Assembly: GCA_029531795.1 (NCBI GenBank)
Contig: JAPEIS010000017.1
Location: 310,001-374,000 of the forward strand
Length of the DNA stretch: 64,000 nt
Origin: Sclerotinia nivalis
Lineage: Eukaryota > Ascomycota > Leotiomycetes > Helotiales > Sclerotiniaceae
Reading direction: 5' to 3'
This document shows, in pieces, positions 23,801 to 34,094 of the stretch. The position numbers and the translations under genes are program-made. Within the stretch, counting starts at the first letter, position 1; the number at the start of each line of letters is the position of its first letter. Below the pieces are notes generated by a model. It had not been told where the DNA came from. It saw only the letters and a program-made list of their open reading frames with translations, and made no database searches.

Positions 23801-24856
23801 TAAACCAATCTTCTATAACAATATAAGAAAAATTATTAATAATAATACTCTTAAATAAAATCATAATATAGAGAATTGATTGTTATTATATTAATAAAGG
23901 ATTTCCAATATATTCAAATTTAAAATATTTATATTCTTTATAACCGAAATAAAAAGGTTTTTTACTTGGATTATATTCTTCTATACTATTCATAATGGAA
24001 TGTTTCGAAATCTTTGGATCCAATAAATTAACTTATCGGATTTGATTAAAGATCTACTAGAAATCATTATTCTGTTTTTATCAATTATTATTATTATGAT
24101 TGTTATTTCTATCTTTATTTTGATTTCGAAAATTATTGGAATTGTAGTTTCCTTTCGAATTATCTTTTTTGAAAGTAGATTTCGATTTTAATTATTGGAA
24201 AAGAACTTCGAATTTCTATTCTTTAATAAAACCTTTAAATTTGGTATTGAATATATTATTTGTGAATTCTTTAACAATTTCATCATTTGTGAATAAATCT
24301 TAAAGCTTTATATTTTTTTTAATATTCTAAATTATACAATAACTTTCAGCAAAAGATCAATAAATAATATTATTGGAAATAAAATGATTACAAAAAGTAA
24401 AATCGATTAATTTTTTAATAAAATTAAAAATTAGCTTTTTTTAAATGATTATATTAATAACATCAAGGTTTTTCTCAAAAACAAAAATATCTTTAAGTCC
24501 TATATTATATTGAATATCCTTTACTTATAAATAATATTTCTCAAAAGTTTCGTTCTTGATTTGAGTAAATGAATTTATTGAATTTATTATATTCTAAACT
24601 ATATTTTTATCATCGTAAAAAGAATAACAATTTAGAAAAACCTTGATAAAAACAAATTCATTTTCCTAAGTAGCTGTTTCAATATCTTCAAAAATAGTTT
24701 TGAAATCGATATAGTTATTTGCCCAGATTTGAACTTTCCCTTTAAATTTCAATTGAACTATAATAAAAAAAACAAATAATTTGTAAATTGAATCTCTAAT
24801 AATTTGTTTAATAATAATTTTAATTATATTTAACTACACAGAACTTAATATATTAT
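20830..24856 (-). pseudogene. Element G1: gag to start of RT, inverted segment
   Basis: On the minus strand from 24856: gag (about 24850-24100, including a K-F-K-G-K-V-Q-I-W-A segment and an Asn-rich end near 24100), then a protease-position frame at 22677-22144 (177 codons, open, no clear DSG seen), then a linker. The first part of a Ty3-type RT reaches 20830, with V-F-D-Y-S-K-I-I-E, L-S-Q-N-I-H and K-V-Y-L near 20950-20850. It matches G2 (49590-38545) over its length. RT continues on the plus strand at 34095, so this piece has been turned round. Stops are frequent. Confidence 0.72.
22857..22892. repeat. AATTGATCA short tandem repeat in G1
   Basis: A 9-bp unit of the form AAATTGATC is repeated about four times. 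The same place in G2 (40565-40612) has a longer run with C/T variants. It lies within the element G reading region and codes for an Ile/Asn/Leu-type repeat, so it belongs to the element. Confidence 0.7.
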
Positions 24857-25141
24857 TGTTACGATCACACAATAGTTTCGTCAAAACAAGAAACCTAAAC
24901 GGAGGCGTTCTCATTTCGAATTATCAGCGTAGGAACGTCATCGATCAGTTTGGAATGTTTAGTAAACAAACTTCTTTGTATTGCTTATAAAAGAACAGAA
25001 ATAGTAACGAACTATAAGCATTCTGATATCTCTTTATTGATTGAATTTAAAAGTAATAGTTTATTCATAATTAGAAAGGGTAATGAAAAGTTTGGCTACG
25101 GTTTTACAACTAATTGATTCTTTGCCTATATAATCTTAACA
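24857..25141 (+). repeat. 5' LTR of element H (285 bp)
   Basis: It starts TGTTACGATC and ends ATAATCTTAACA. It has the same length as 33810-34094 and the inverted copy 20545-20829. Left flank ATTAT (24852-24856) is the reverse complement of ATAAT at 20540-20544. Confidence 0.93.
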
Positions 25142-25214
25142 ATTCTTTTCATTCATCTGAAGAGCAACTCGTCAATTAGTTATCGATATCTTAACGGAAC
25201 CCCATCGGATAACA

Positions 25215-26400
25215 ATGATTGGAACAAGAAATACTCCAGATCGTCCAACTAATTCAAATACTTCTCAAAGTCGAAATAATACTTCCAGGACCCTTAGTGG
25301 GATCGAAGGCGAGACGCCTATACCTAGTCGTCAACCCACTACACAATTGGAATTAGATCTAACACAAAGACTTGAAAACATACAAGAAGAGTTCGATGTT
25401 TTCAAGCAAGCAAATCAACAAGAAATTGAAAAGACTTTTGCTCATCTTATACAGAAAAGAATATCTAATTTACCATCAGCAATCACCAAAAGAACAAAGG
25501 CGATGTCTAACCTTATTCATGTTTCTCCAGGGAAACCTCCAAAACTTCAAAAGCTGCTATCTTATAAAGGTCTTAATATTGGAAAAGCAAAGGATTTCTT
25601 TTTCCAGATTGAACTTATGTTTCGAAATGATGATAGGTATTATTTCCCAATTGATCAAAAGAAAATAGATCATATTATTCAATACTTTCAACAACAATTA
25701 CTTGCAGTTTAGCATCGATACAAAGCTTTTACAACGAATTCTAATATATCTTGGGAAGAATTCAAAGAATATATATGCGATACGATATTAGATAAAAACA
25801 ATCGATAACGATATATTATACAACAAATCATCAATACTAAACAACAATCTAATCAAAGTATGAATAGTTTTGTAGTACACCTCGATAATCTAAAAAAGGA
25901 AATCGAATCTAAAGCAGATAGTATCCATAAAGAACGACTTTTATTAAGCTTACTTCCCTATATTGCTAAACGAATTTCAGAATCCATTCAGCAGTCTGAA
26001 AGTCGAAACGATTTAATCAAGCAAGTATATTGTTTCGAGAATATAAATAAAATGTACTGTTCACAAGACGCAAACGATCCGCTTTGTGGTCGAAGATAAG
26101 GCAATACAATTATATCATCAAATTCATCCTTTAATCGTTTTCAAAATGAATCATCTAAACAGCAAAATAATATATCATCAGCGACCGATATACAATCGCA
26201 GTAGCGTTCTAAATCTCCTTCAAAGGAAAAACCCAACAAAGAAAACCAGAAAAACGATTATAAATAAAGAGATCTGATTTGTTTCCATTATCAACAAAAG
26301 GATTATTATACAAATGGATGTACTAATCCGCCTATATATCGATGATGTAAAGGAGATCATCAATCTCGTGTTTGTCCTATATATTCCCAAAAGGAAAAGA
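25215..26400 (+). pseudogene. Element H gag
   Basis: The first frame opens with ATG at 25215 and runs 165 codons. It has a Ser/Thr/Asn-rich N-terminus, a Gln/Glu-rich predicted coiled segment (about residues 50-75) and a capsid-like part ([17 protein letters not shown] near 25580). A TAG at 25710 replaces Gln; the same frame resumes and runs through 25860-26099. Two knuckle-like Cys/His clusters follow (about 26283-26325 and 26345-26375), one with Cys changed to Tyr. The start was chosen because no earlier in-frame ATG follows the LTR. Confidence 0.7.
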
Positions 26401-26439
26401 ATTAGGGAAACGATCAAACCCAATAGTAATTTTAACTAT

Positions 26440-28430
26440 TCCGATGATTCTGGATCCTCAACAAGAGAAACATATTATCTTAGTTATTGAAACAACTTTT
26501 CAAATTAATAATATTCCGACAAAACTTTGCTATCTTATCGATTCTGATATGCAAGCTAATATTATTCAACAAAGCAAATATATTAAATAGAACTGGATTC
26601 CTAATCCTGGAAAAGACACTCTATTAGTATTTACTAATAAGATAAGCATACCCTTATATAATAATCATCAATTTACTATCGAAGTATTAAACAATTCCAA
26701 AGAAAAAAGAACTCATACTTATCAATTTACTACTACTACTTTGGATCTATCCGAAATCGATACTATTTTAAGACTACCATAACTTCAAACTATAAATCCA
26801 GATATTAATTGAAGATCAACTACTCTCCACTTTCGTCCCGCATTGCATAATATAGAAATAATAATAACAAAAGAATTATATCGAAATATGAAAACTGAAA
26901 CTACAATTTGTATACTTCTACCTGAAACCAATTCTATTATACGATTTTCACCCAAAAACCGAAAAATCTTAACATTAGCATCTTTAAAAATACCTCCCGA
27001 ATACAAAAAATATAAACAAACTTTTTCTGAAAATGAAAACAACTTGCTTCTCAATCATCACCCAATAAAACATCATATTGATCTCGAACCTAGAACTACT
27101 CCACCTTGGAAACCAATATACACTTTATCAAAACAAAAATTAACTATTCTACAACAATACTTTAACAAATATCAAAAGAAAGATTGAATCCGCCATTCGA
27201 TTAGCTCTACTAATACACCAATTATATTTGTATCAAAGAAAAATAATAATTATCGATTATATATTGATTATCGTAGCCTTAATAAAATTACGAAAAAGGA
27301 TCATACGCTTTTACCTTTAATTAGCGAATCTTTAGATCGCTTAAGACAAAGGATCTTTTTCACAAAACTCGATTTGAAAGATACTTACCATCGAATACAT
27401 ATACAGAAAGGCGATGAATGGAAGACAGCTTTCCGCACTCGATATAACCAATTTGAGTATCTAGTCATACCTTTTGGTTTAACAAATGCTTCTGCAACTT
27501 TTCAAACTTATATTAATCAAGCATTCATTAATCTTACAAATAGCATTTGTATTATATATTTAAACAATATTCTCATTTATTCTAAAGACAAAAAAACACA
27601 TATTACCAACATTCGCAAAGTTCTTGCTAAATTGATTGAATATAAACTTTATACGAAATTGAAGAAATATATATTTTATACATATGAAATCGAGTTCTTA
27701 AGCTTTATTGTATTAGCAAAAAACGTCATTATAGAACCAAACCGAATTCAGACAATTACAAAATAGCCTGAACCAAAATCGCTCCGTGATGTCCAAGTTT
27801 TCCTAGACTTTGCAAACTTCTATCATCGATTTATCGCCGGATATTCACAAGTAGCTTATAGTTTAATCGATTTATTAAAAGGCATCAAAAAAGGAAAAGC
27901 TATATTAGAATTTAAATGGACTAAGAAGGTTCAGGAAGCCTTTGATAATCTAAAGAAGGCATTCACTACTATACTAATACTCAAACATTTTGAACCAACC
28001 CTTCAAATCTTACTCGAAACAAATGCTTCTGGATTTGCTTTAGGATGCGTACTTTCTCAATTATTTTTTGACGATCTAAATGATCCTACTGCTTCCCGAT
28101 GGCATCCCGTTACCTTTTATTCAAGAAAACTCACTTCAGTTGAGCAAAGATATTTTACACATGATCAAGAACTTTTAGCTATTTATACAGCTTTTATTCA
28201 ATAGCAGTATTATATCGCAAATAGTCAGCATACAATTGTAATCAAAACGGATCACAATAGTCTTCAATATTTTATGAAAACAAAGCAACTTAATGAACGA
28301 CAAACACAATAAACTGAAGTTTTAACTGTTTATAATTTCATAATCACATATAGATCCAGAAAATTGAACCCCACTGATAATCCGTCAAAAAGACCCAACT
28401 ATACCGAAAATGTAAATAGAATTAACAAAA
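26440..28430 (+). pseudogene. Element H protease, RT and RNase H
   Basis: The protease is seen at 26529-26560 as L-I-D-S-D-M-Q-A-N, where D-S-G-A-Q-A-N is expected (Gly to Asp). RT begins about 27000: Y-R-L-Y-I-D-Y-R-S-L-N-K-I near 27255, F-F-T-K-L-D-L-K-D near 27360, and the active site at 27557-27568 reading Tyr-Leu-Asn-Asn. RNase H shows L-E-T-N-A-S-G-F-A-L-G (first Asp changed to Asn) near 28015, the E-Q-R-Y-F-T-H-D-Q-E-L-L-A-I motif near 28145, and T-D-H-N-S-L near 28250. Stops at Gln codons (27765, 28202, 28312) interrupt one continuous frame. Confidence 0.85.
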
Positions 28431-28699
28431 TACTATCTACATTACAAAACAAATTAAAGAACACCGCAATTATTGCTATACTTTTTTATCTATTCACAAT
28501 AGAAACAGAATCCCTGAGAAATATAATAGGCCTTTTTCAAAGGGATAAATATAACTTACCCCTTCATAACTCAGGAAGGTCATTGGTGATGATTGGTTGC
28601 AAACAATCGCTACCACGTTGGTTGACTTATATATTGACAACTGACGAAACAATATTCGAATCTATATTTGAGCCAATGAGAAATACTTTGTTGTAGTTT

Positions 28700-30150
28700 C
28701 AGGAGAATAACGATTTTACAAAGAATAAAGAGTATCTAAGGTTTAGAAGTAATTCTGCTGGAGACACTGCACTTTGGCAAATCAATACCGATGATTTGCT
28801 CAAGTATAATAAACATACCTTCGTACCGCCAAATAATACTGTAAAAGCAGAAATCTTACAGATCCATCACGATGATCCTATAGGGGGTCATTAAAGTATT
28901 AAAAAAACATAGGAAATCTTGAAAAGCAAATATTTTTAATATAATATAATGAAAGATGTAAAAAGGCATATACAAACATATACTATCTATCAACAAACAA
29001 CTATAAAACGGCATCGGTTTCACAACGAATTACAAACCCTACCACTTCCTCCAGATCCTTGGAAAGAAATAACAATGGATTTTGTCACAGATTTATTTCC
29101 TTCTAAAATAGATAAATATATATACGATACTGTACTTGTGATTATCGACAGATACACGAAACTCGCTCGATATATTCCAGTTAATAAAACAATAACTTCA
29201 TCAGAACTAACAGAAATTCTATTTCGATATGTTTTTAAAGACTTCGATACACTGGAAAGGATAATATCTGACAGAGGACCACAATTTGCAAGTAAATTTT
29301 GAAGTAGTTTAATGTTTTATTTAAGAATTCACCGCAAATTATCCATTGCATTTCATCTACAAATCGATGGTCAAATAGAACGTCAAAATCAAAATCTAAT
29401 TCATTATATTATTTGTTATGCAAATTGGAGACAGGATGATTGGGCTGCGCTATTATTTTTAGCAGAATTTATATATAATACAATGTGGTACAGTACAATT
29501 GGAGAAGCATCTTTTAAAGCAATGTATAGATATCTATCTACTTTCAATTACATCGGCGAGGACGCCGATACTGAAGGAAAGGCATTCGCTGCAAAAGAAC
29601 GTATTGAATCGTTGAATCAAGAAAGGGCAAAATTAGCAGAGATTTGGAAAAAGTCTACAAAAAGGAGATCAGAGAATAATAAGAAGGATCTATTTTAGCG
29701 ATTTCATATCGGCGATAAAGTTATGCTCAGTATCAAAAACATTAAACAATTACGACCCAAAAAGAAATTTTCCGATTGCTTTATAGGTCTCTTTACTATC
29801 ATCAATATTATAAGCAATGGACAAGCATATAAACTAGTGCTTTTATCATTATATAAAATATACAATGTCTTCTATATTTCTTTACTAGAACTGTAGTATC
29901 AATATGATGATGTTACTGATTCTCTACCTTCTGAAGAAATTGATGGATATATAGAATATGAAGTTGAAAAGATATTAGCATATAGGAAAAAAGGACAAGG
30001 AATGCAATATTTAGTACAATGGAAAGACTATCAATCAACAGAAGATACTTGAGAAGCTTTACGAAATTTAATACATGTCAAAAGACAATTGGAAAACTAT
30101 AAAAAGGAAAATACATCATCCATACAACAAAGGCAAAGAACTAAGAAGTA
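28700..30150 (+). pseudogene. Element H integrase and chromodomain
   Basis: The zinc-binding part has I-x-H-H-D-D-P-x-G-G-H near 28860-28893 and Y-T-I-Y-Q-Q where C-x2-C is expected. The core has M-D-F-V-T-D-L near 29075, I-S-D-R-G-P-Q-F-A-S-K-F near 29265 and D-G-Q-I-E-R-Q-N-Q-N near 29365, so D, D and E are all kept. The chromodomain is at about 29945-30100 (Y-E-V-E-K-I-L-A-Y-R, then Y-L-V-Q-W-K-D-Y and a T-W-E-A-like segment with one TGA). A few stops break the frame; otherwise it is the best preserved Ty3 integrase here. Confidence 0.85.
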
Positions 30151-30489
30151 ATACAATTGAAGCATACCGCAAAAACGCTCACTTACTTTACCTATTGTTT
30201 TGAAAACCTTTCTAATACATTAATTTTCCTTTGCTATATAATGTTCATGCTTCCTCTGTTCCCTCACCTCTATTTTCAACAAACTATCCTCCCCAATATT
30301 ATCAGAATTTTCATTAGTATCTAGTTCAGCCGATTGATGAAATATACATCTGATATACTCCTCAATGATAGGATTACGACGTATAATCTGTAATATCCGT
30401 ATACCAGAAAGAGAGCTGTCTACAATTCGAAGTCTTGGTTCGATAGATTCGTTAACGACTAGTTATCGATCAATAAAGATTCATTATAT

Positions 30490-31676
30490 TTATTGTTTGG
30501 AAATAAGAGTCTTTTCATATGAATCGTATTCATCTGGGATATTACTCACAATATCAGAGCTAGAAAAATTTAACAAATCCTTATCCTTAGTTGCTTCCTT
30601 ATCCATTATTGGTATACTTGATTTCGTCAAAAGAACAAATGCTTCTTGACGCTTCGCCGACAGTATTACGCTTGGTTCCGGAATAGTACTCAATATACCA
30701 AAGCTTTTTGAAGGCGAAAAAGGTATATTGATTACAATAAAAGTTTTAGTCTTCTTTTTCTTGGATTTTTTAGAAACCGAAGGTTTTCCGTTATCAATCG
30801 ATTCAATATCCTCATCATCATCGTTGAAAGGTTCAATAGGTTCCGATATCTTTCTTTTTGCGAAAACCAATTTGCGAACTTCTCCAATCTTCTTTGTTTT
30901 AAAAATAGAAGGTGAAGTTATCCATTCCTTTTTCACTATACGATCGCCAATATTCCGTATACCTTTTGTTTTGCTTTTGGCACTTTTACAGCTTGCTCGT
31001 TTTGCCGGAGTACGAAAGGATTTCGACGATTTGGATCGAGCAAAGGCAGCATCAGAACTATCCTCCTCACTAGAGGTATCCTCCAATTTAATCTCACTTG
31101 CTAATTTATCTATAGAATTTTCCTTTAGTTAGTGGAAAATTAATCAAAAGCATTTATAAACATTATGAGTATACCAATAAAATATCGAAACAAGTTCACA
31201 CCAGTTTCGAACAACTTCATCCCTTTCTCCATTTGTACATTCAACATTAATATAGCTTCTTTCGTATCCCGAGGTTCTCGTTTTAAATTATACTTCTTTT
31301 GTTTGCGAAGAAAAGCTTCTACTTTTCGAATAAAATTAAACTGATAACCATTTAAACTTCTTCGAACTGTTGCTTCTTCTGAAGAACCTGCTAGAGCCGC
31401 TTCCCATTCGCAATGTAGCCGCAACATTCGATTTATAGCAGAATGAAATACTTCTGGTGGTGCATCACAAGTTTTCTTCTTTTGGGTGTATTCGGCATAT
31501 GATAAATCGATTCCTTTGGGAAAGAAACATTCCTTATTGATTACCTTCCCATCTGGTAAAACTTTTCTGTTATCGTAATTGGCTATACGCTTAGCGCAGC
31601 GGAGACAAATTGATTGTGTGAGTTGTGGAGGTAAGCGAGCAGATCGTATTACTAATTCGGGGGCTTGATGAGACAT
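30490..31676 (-). CDS. Two-exon antisense gene carried by element H
   Basis: I do not recognise its function. ATG at 31676 opens exon 1 (to 31175). A 65-nt intron (31174-31110) joins it in frame to exon 2 (31109-30490, TAA). The product is 373 residues. The N-terminal part has Cys at residues 24, 27, 50 and 70 (C-L-R-C, then N-K-E-C and K-T-C), which could bind zinc. Residues about 120-145 are Lys/Arg-rich. After the splice an acidic Ser/Glu stretch and then a long Lys/Ser-rich disordered region follow (K-K-S-K-K-K-K-T-K), suggesting a nuclear or nucleic-acid-binding protein. It lies between pol and the 3' LTR of H, on the opposite strand, with no stop despite RIP in the neighbouring gag and pol. 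Similar Cys-containing ORFs may accompany other fungal Ty3 elements; I cannot confirm that here. Confidence 0.7.
31110..31174 (-). other. Predicted 65-nt intron in the antisense gene
   Basis: The donor is GTATAC, the branch site ACTAACT lies about 25 nt before the acceptor, and the acceptor is TATAG. Length and signals fit fungal introns. Removing it joins two frames that otherwise end or begin here (exon 1 phase 1, total coding 1122 nt, divisible by three). Confidence 0.8.
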
Positions 31677-31785
31677 ATTGAAGGTATTCAGGAATTTGAT
31701 GATATTATCGCAATATCAACAAAAGAATTGCAGAAAATTGAAATGAAGAATTGAAAAGTTTATAATGCTCTAATAGAACGGATTA
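31677..31785 (-). promoter_or_regulatory. Upstream region of the antisense gene
   Basis: This is 109 bp between the ATG of the antisense gene and the end of the pogo-like insert. It is AT-rich, with no motif I would name. The transposon sits where the promoter would be expected, so expression may now depend on transposon sequence or be lost. Confidence 0.35.
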
Positions 31786-31842
31786 ACGTGGTTTATCAGT
31801 GTGCGGGTCATATCAGTGTGTGGGTCACTTTCACCTCAATTC
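31786..31842 (+). repeat. Left terminal inverted repeat of the pogo-like element
   Basis: It starts ACGTGGTTTATCAG and contains two 17-bp direct units. It pairs with 33581-33637. Confidence 0.93.
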
Positions 31843-31892
31843 ACTCTTTCAAACCCATATTATTCAACAACAATTAAATCAATTGATTAAAA

Positions 31893-33539
31893 CTATAAAG
31901 ATTCTAATAATCTAGGATCTATTACATTATTTTGACAAGTCCTTGTATTATACCCAGTCTTTCCACACTTACTACAATATCGACTAGAAGATGCTTCCTC
32001 ATTAGAATTCCTTCCTTTTTGACGCTCATCGTATTGAATCTGAATATCAACCTTTTGCTGAGATAATATATCGGTAGCCTCTTGTCCAGTAAGCACTCCT
32101 CCTTGACATAATTGAGTTTTTTTTATGCGTCGACGCTTGTTTAATGCTTCATTTGCTGCTCGAAGTATACGAATCTCTATATTTAAAAGTGTATTTTCAT
32201 ATACTAATCTTTCTATACCCTTAGTTAAAGCTAATACAATCTCGAATATAGATGTAGAAAAGCTTGATTGATAACGAGTCATTCAAGATCTTACTAAAAT
32301 CGATTATGAAAGAGCTTCAGTTGGATTGTAAAAGGTTTGAGAAGTCTATAAATCTTGATCGAAAGAGGGGGGAGTAGATATACGAATTCGAATATCTAGT
32401 TTCGAAAGTATAGCTTCAGGATCAAATGGTATTAAATCTATTCCTCGAAACCCTGATTTCATATTCTGAATCGTAATTGATTCTTGGTATGTAGCTTTGA
32501 AAGCTATAAAGAATTCAACTTTCGAAATATAATTGATATGTACCTTGATAAACCCATCAATTTGAGTACCATATGAACATTTCAGACTGCTAAAACAGCC
32601 AATATCAAATGATTGAGTTAAATGACTTGAATATAATAGTAATTTTAAACAGATAATATCATTCTCTTTGCAATACGACTGAAAAGATACTGATTTATGG
32701 CTTTTATGCCCATCTAGTACCAATATTCAATATTTGCCCTTTCTTCGATTCTTAGTATACTTATCAAAGTATTTCAACCATTCTAAACCTATCTCATTAT
32801 TTGTCCATCCATTAGATATAGATTTAATAGCCCATTCCATAGGAAAGTCGGTTTCGATATACCAATTGGAAAGATGAACCTGTCCTTGAACCACTAGAAA
32901 TAAAGGTATGATTTCACCCTCCCTATTTCCATATATTATTACTATAGCCCATTCTCGATTGCCTGATTGTACTGATTTACTTCTACCGTATCTCTCAGCA
33001 TTAATGACAACCATTGCAACACATATAATCCCCATCATAAAGCCTGTTTCGTCGAAATTGTAGAAATCGCTATCGAGAATACCATATTTCGCTTGTATAT
33101 TCGAAACCAATCGAAACCACTCTTCAATAAGCTTAGAATCTTCGCAGAGAGCTCTTTGAAAGTCATAAACACAACTAAAATGTATCTTTAATTCGATTCG
33201 ACACTTTACGAATCGATACACCCAAAACTTCCCAACACACTTTGCACCCCTCGATTCAAAAATATGATTCGCTATATCTTCCACATTTCTGAGTTTAGGT
33301 GGAAATCCTCTCATATCCATATCGAGTATATACTCAGAAATGATATTCTCTTCTAATTCTGAAAGATTATAAGATTTAGGTCGATATTCGGAGCGAAGAG
33401 TAAAACCATTAATTCTACATTATAGTATTGTATTCGAGATATTATACATCTTCGCAACTTTTCGAATGCTTATTTTTTTGTCTTTTTGAATAGCTTCGAT
33501 AGCAAGGAGTATACAGGCTTCTTGGTTATTCGAATTCAT
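31893..33539 (-). pseudogene. Pogo-type transposase
   Basis: From ATG at 33539 one frame of 549 codons runs to TAA at 31893, with five internal stops: 33420-33422 TAA, 32727-32729 TGA, 32346-32348 TAG, 32304-32306 TAA and 32283-32285 TGA. Each is one transition from a sense codon (Gln or Arg). Domains in order: N-terminal helix-turn-helix of the psq/CENP-B type (to about residue 40), a second CENP-B-like DNA-binding region, then a DDE_1 catalytic core. Its three Asp are at 33051-33053 (F-D-E-T-G-F), 32712-32714 (L-D-G-H) and 32604-32606 (F-D-I-G-C-F), 36 codons between the last two. The C-terminus has a zinc knuckle C-S-K-C-G-K-T-G-Y-N-x-R-T-C with His changed to Tyr. Catalytic residues are kept, so it died by stops only. 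Confidence 0.92.
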
Positions 33540-33580
33540 TGTAGATTGTTGATAAAACGCGTGTTGAAAGAGAAGAGATT

Positions 33581-33637
33581 GAATTGAGGTGAAAGTGACC
33601 CACACACTGATATGACCCGCACACTGATAAACCACAT
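33581..33637 (-). repeat. Right terminal inverted repeat of the pogo-like element
   Basis: It ends ACTGATAAACCACAT before the TA duplication at 33638-33639. It is complementary to 31786-31842 apart from one terminal transition. Confidence 0.93.
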
Positions 33638-33796
33638 TATACATTGTTATTGTTTATATTTTGTTTATATTTATTTGTTACACAAAGGATCAAACACTAC
33701 ATTCATATTGTTGCCCGACAGCATCTCGTATCTGACAAATGATTTAAGAACAGCAAACGACTTCAAACCCAATAGGCTTCTCAGAAACGAAGTCTT

Positions 33797-33809
33797 GAAA
33801 GGAAGGCTC
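33797..33809 (+). other. Polypurine tract of element H
   Basis: GAAAGGAAGGCTC lies directly before the 3' LTR at 33810. The rest of 33640-33796 shows no gene. Confidence 0.6.
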
Positions 33810-34094
33810 TGTTACGATCACACAACAGTTTCGTCAAAACAAGAAACCTAAACAGAGGCATTCTCATTTCGAATCATCAGTGTAGGAACGTCATCGATCA
33901 GTTTGGAATGTTTAGTAAACAAGCTTCTTTGTATTGCTTATGAAAGGATAGGAATGGTGACGAACTATAGGCGTTCTGATATCTCTTTATTGATTGAACT
34001 TAAAAATAATAGTTTATTCATGATTAGAAAGGGTAATGAAAAGTTTGGCTACGGTTTTACGACTAATTGATTCTTTGCCTATGTGATCTTAACA
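33810..34094 (+). repeat. 3' LTR of element H (285 bp)
   Basis: It starts TGTTACGATC and ends GATCTTAACA. Right flank ATATC (34095-34099) is the reverse complement of GATAT at 20830-20834, next to the inverted H LTR. It marks the second inversion breakpoint. Confidence 0.93.

Larger units (their letters stand above)
31786..33637 (-). mobile_element. Pogo/Fot1-like Tc1-mariner transposon (1852 bp)
   Basis: Terminal inverted repeats of about 57 bp match almost perfectly; one terminal mismatch (ACGTGG against ATGTGG) is a C/T change. The TA dinucleotides at 31784-31785 and 33638-33639 are the target duplication of this superfamily. Each repeat contains two near-identical 17-bp direct units (TATCAGTGTGCGGGTCA and the same with TG for CG). 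A single broken transposase gene fills the inside. It lies inside element H, 110 bp upstream of the antisense gene. Confidence 0.95.
24857..34094 (+). mobile_element. Ty3/gypsy chromodomain element H with antisense gene
   Basis: Bounded by two 285-bp LTRs (24857-25141, 33810-34094). Gag, protease, RT, RNase H, integrase and chromodomain occupy 25215-30150 on the plus strand. The remaining 3.6 kb before the 3' LTR is unusual: it holds a two-exon gene on the opposite strand (31676-30490) and a 1.85-kb pogo-like transposon (31786-33637). Without pogo the element is about 7.4 kb. The polypurine tract is at 33797-33809. The flanks are ATTAT on the left and ATATC on the right; these do not match because of an inversion sharing the right LTR. 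Gag and pol carry RIP-type stops. Confidence 0.9.

Noticed and set aside
25372..25668. Second 98-codon plus-strand frame in H gag
   Set aside because: Overlaps the gag frame in another phase and has no capsid or knuckle motif.
26785..27054. Minus-strand 89-codon frame
   Set aside because: Shadow of the protease-RT region of element H on the plus strand.
30728..31132. 134-codon plus-strand frame opposite the antisense gene
   Set aside because: It is the mirror of the Lys/Ser-rich exon 2 and has no motif; the minus strand has the intron signals and longer joined frame.
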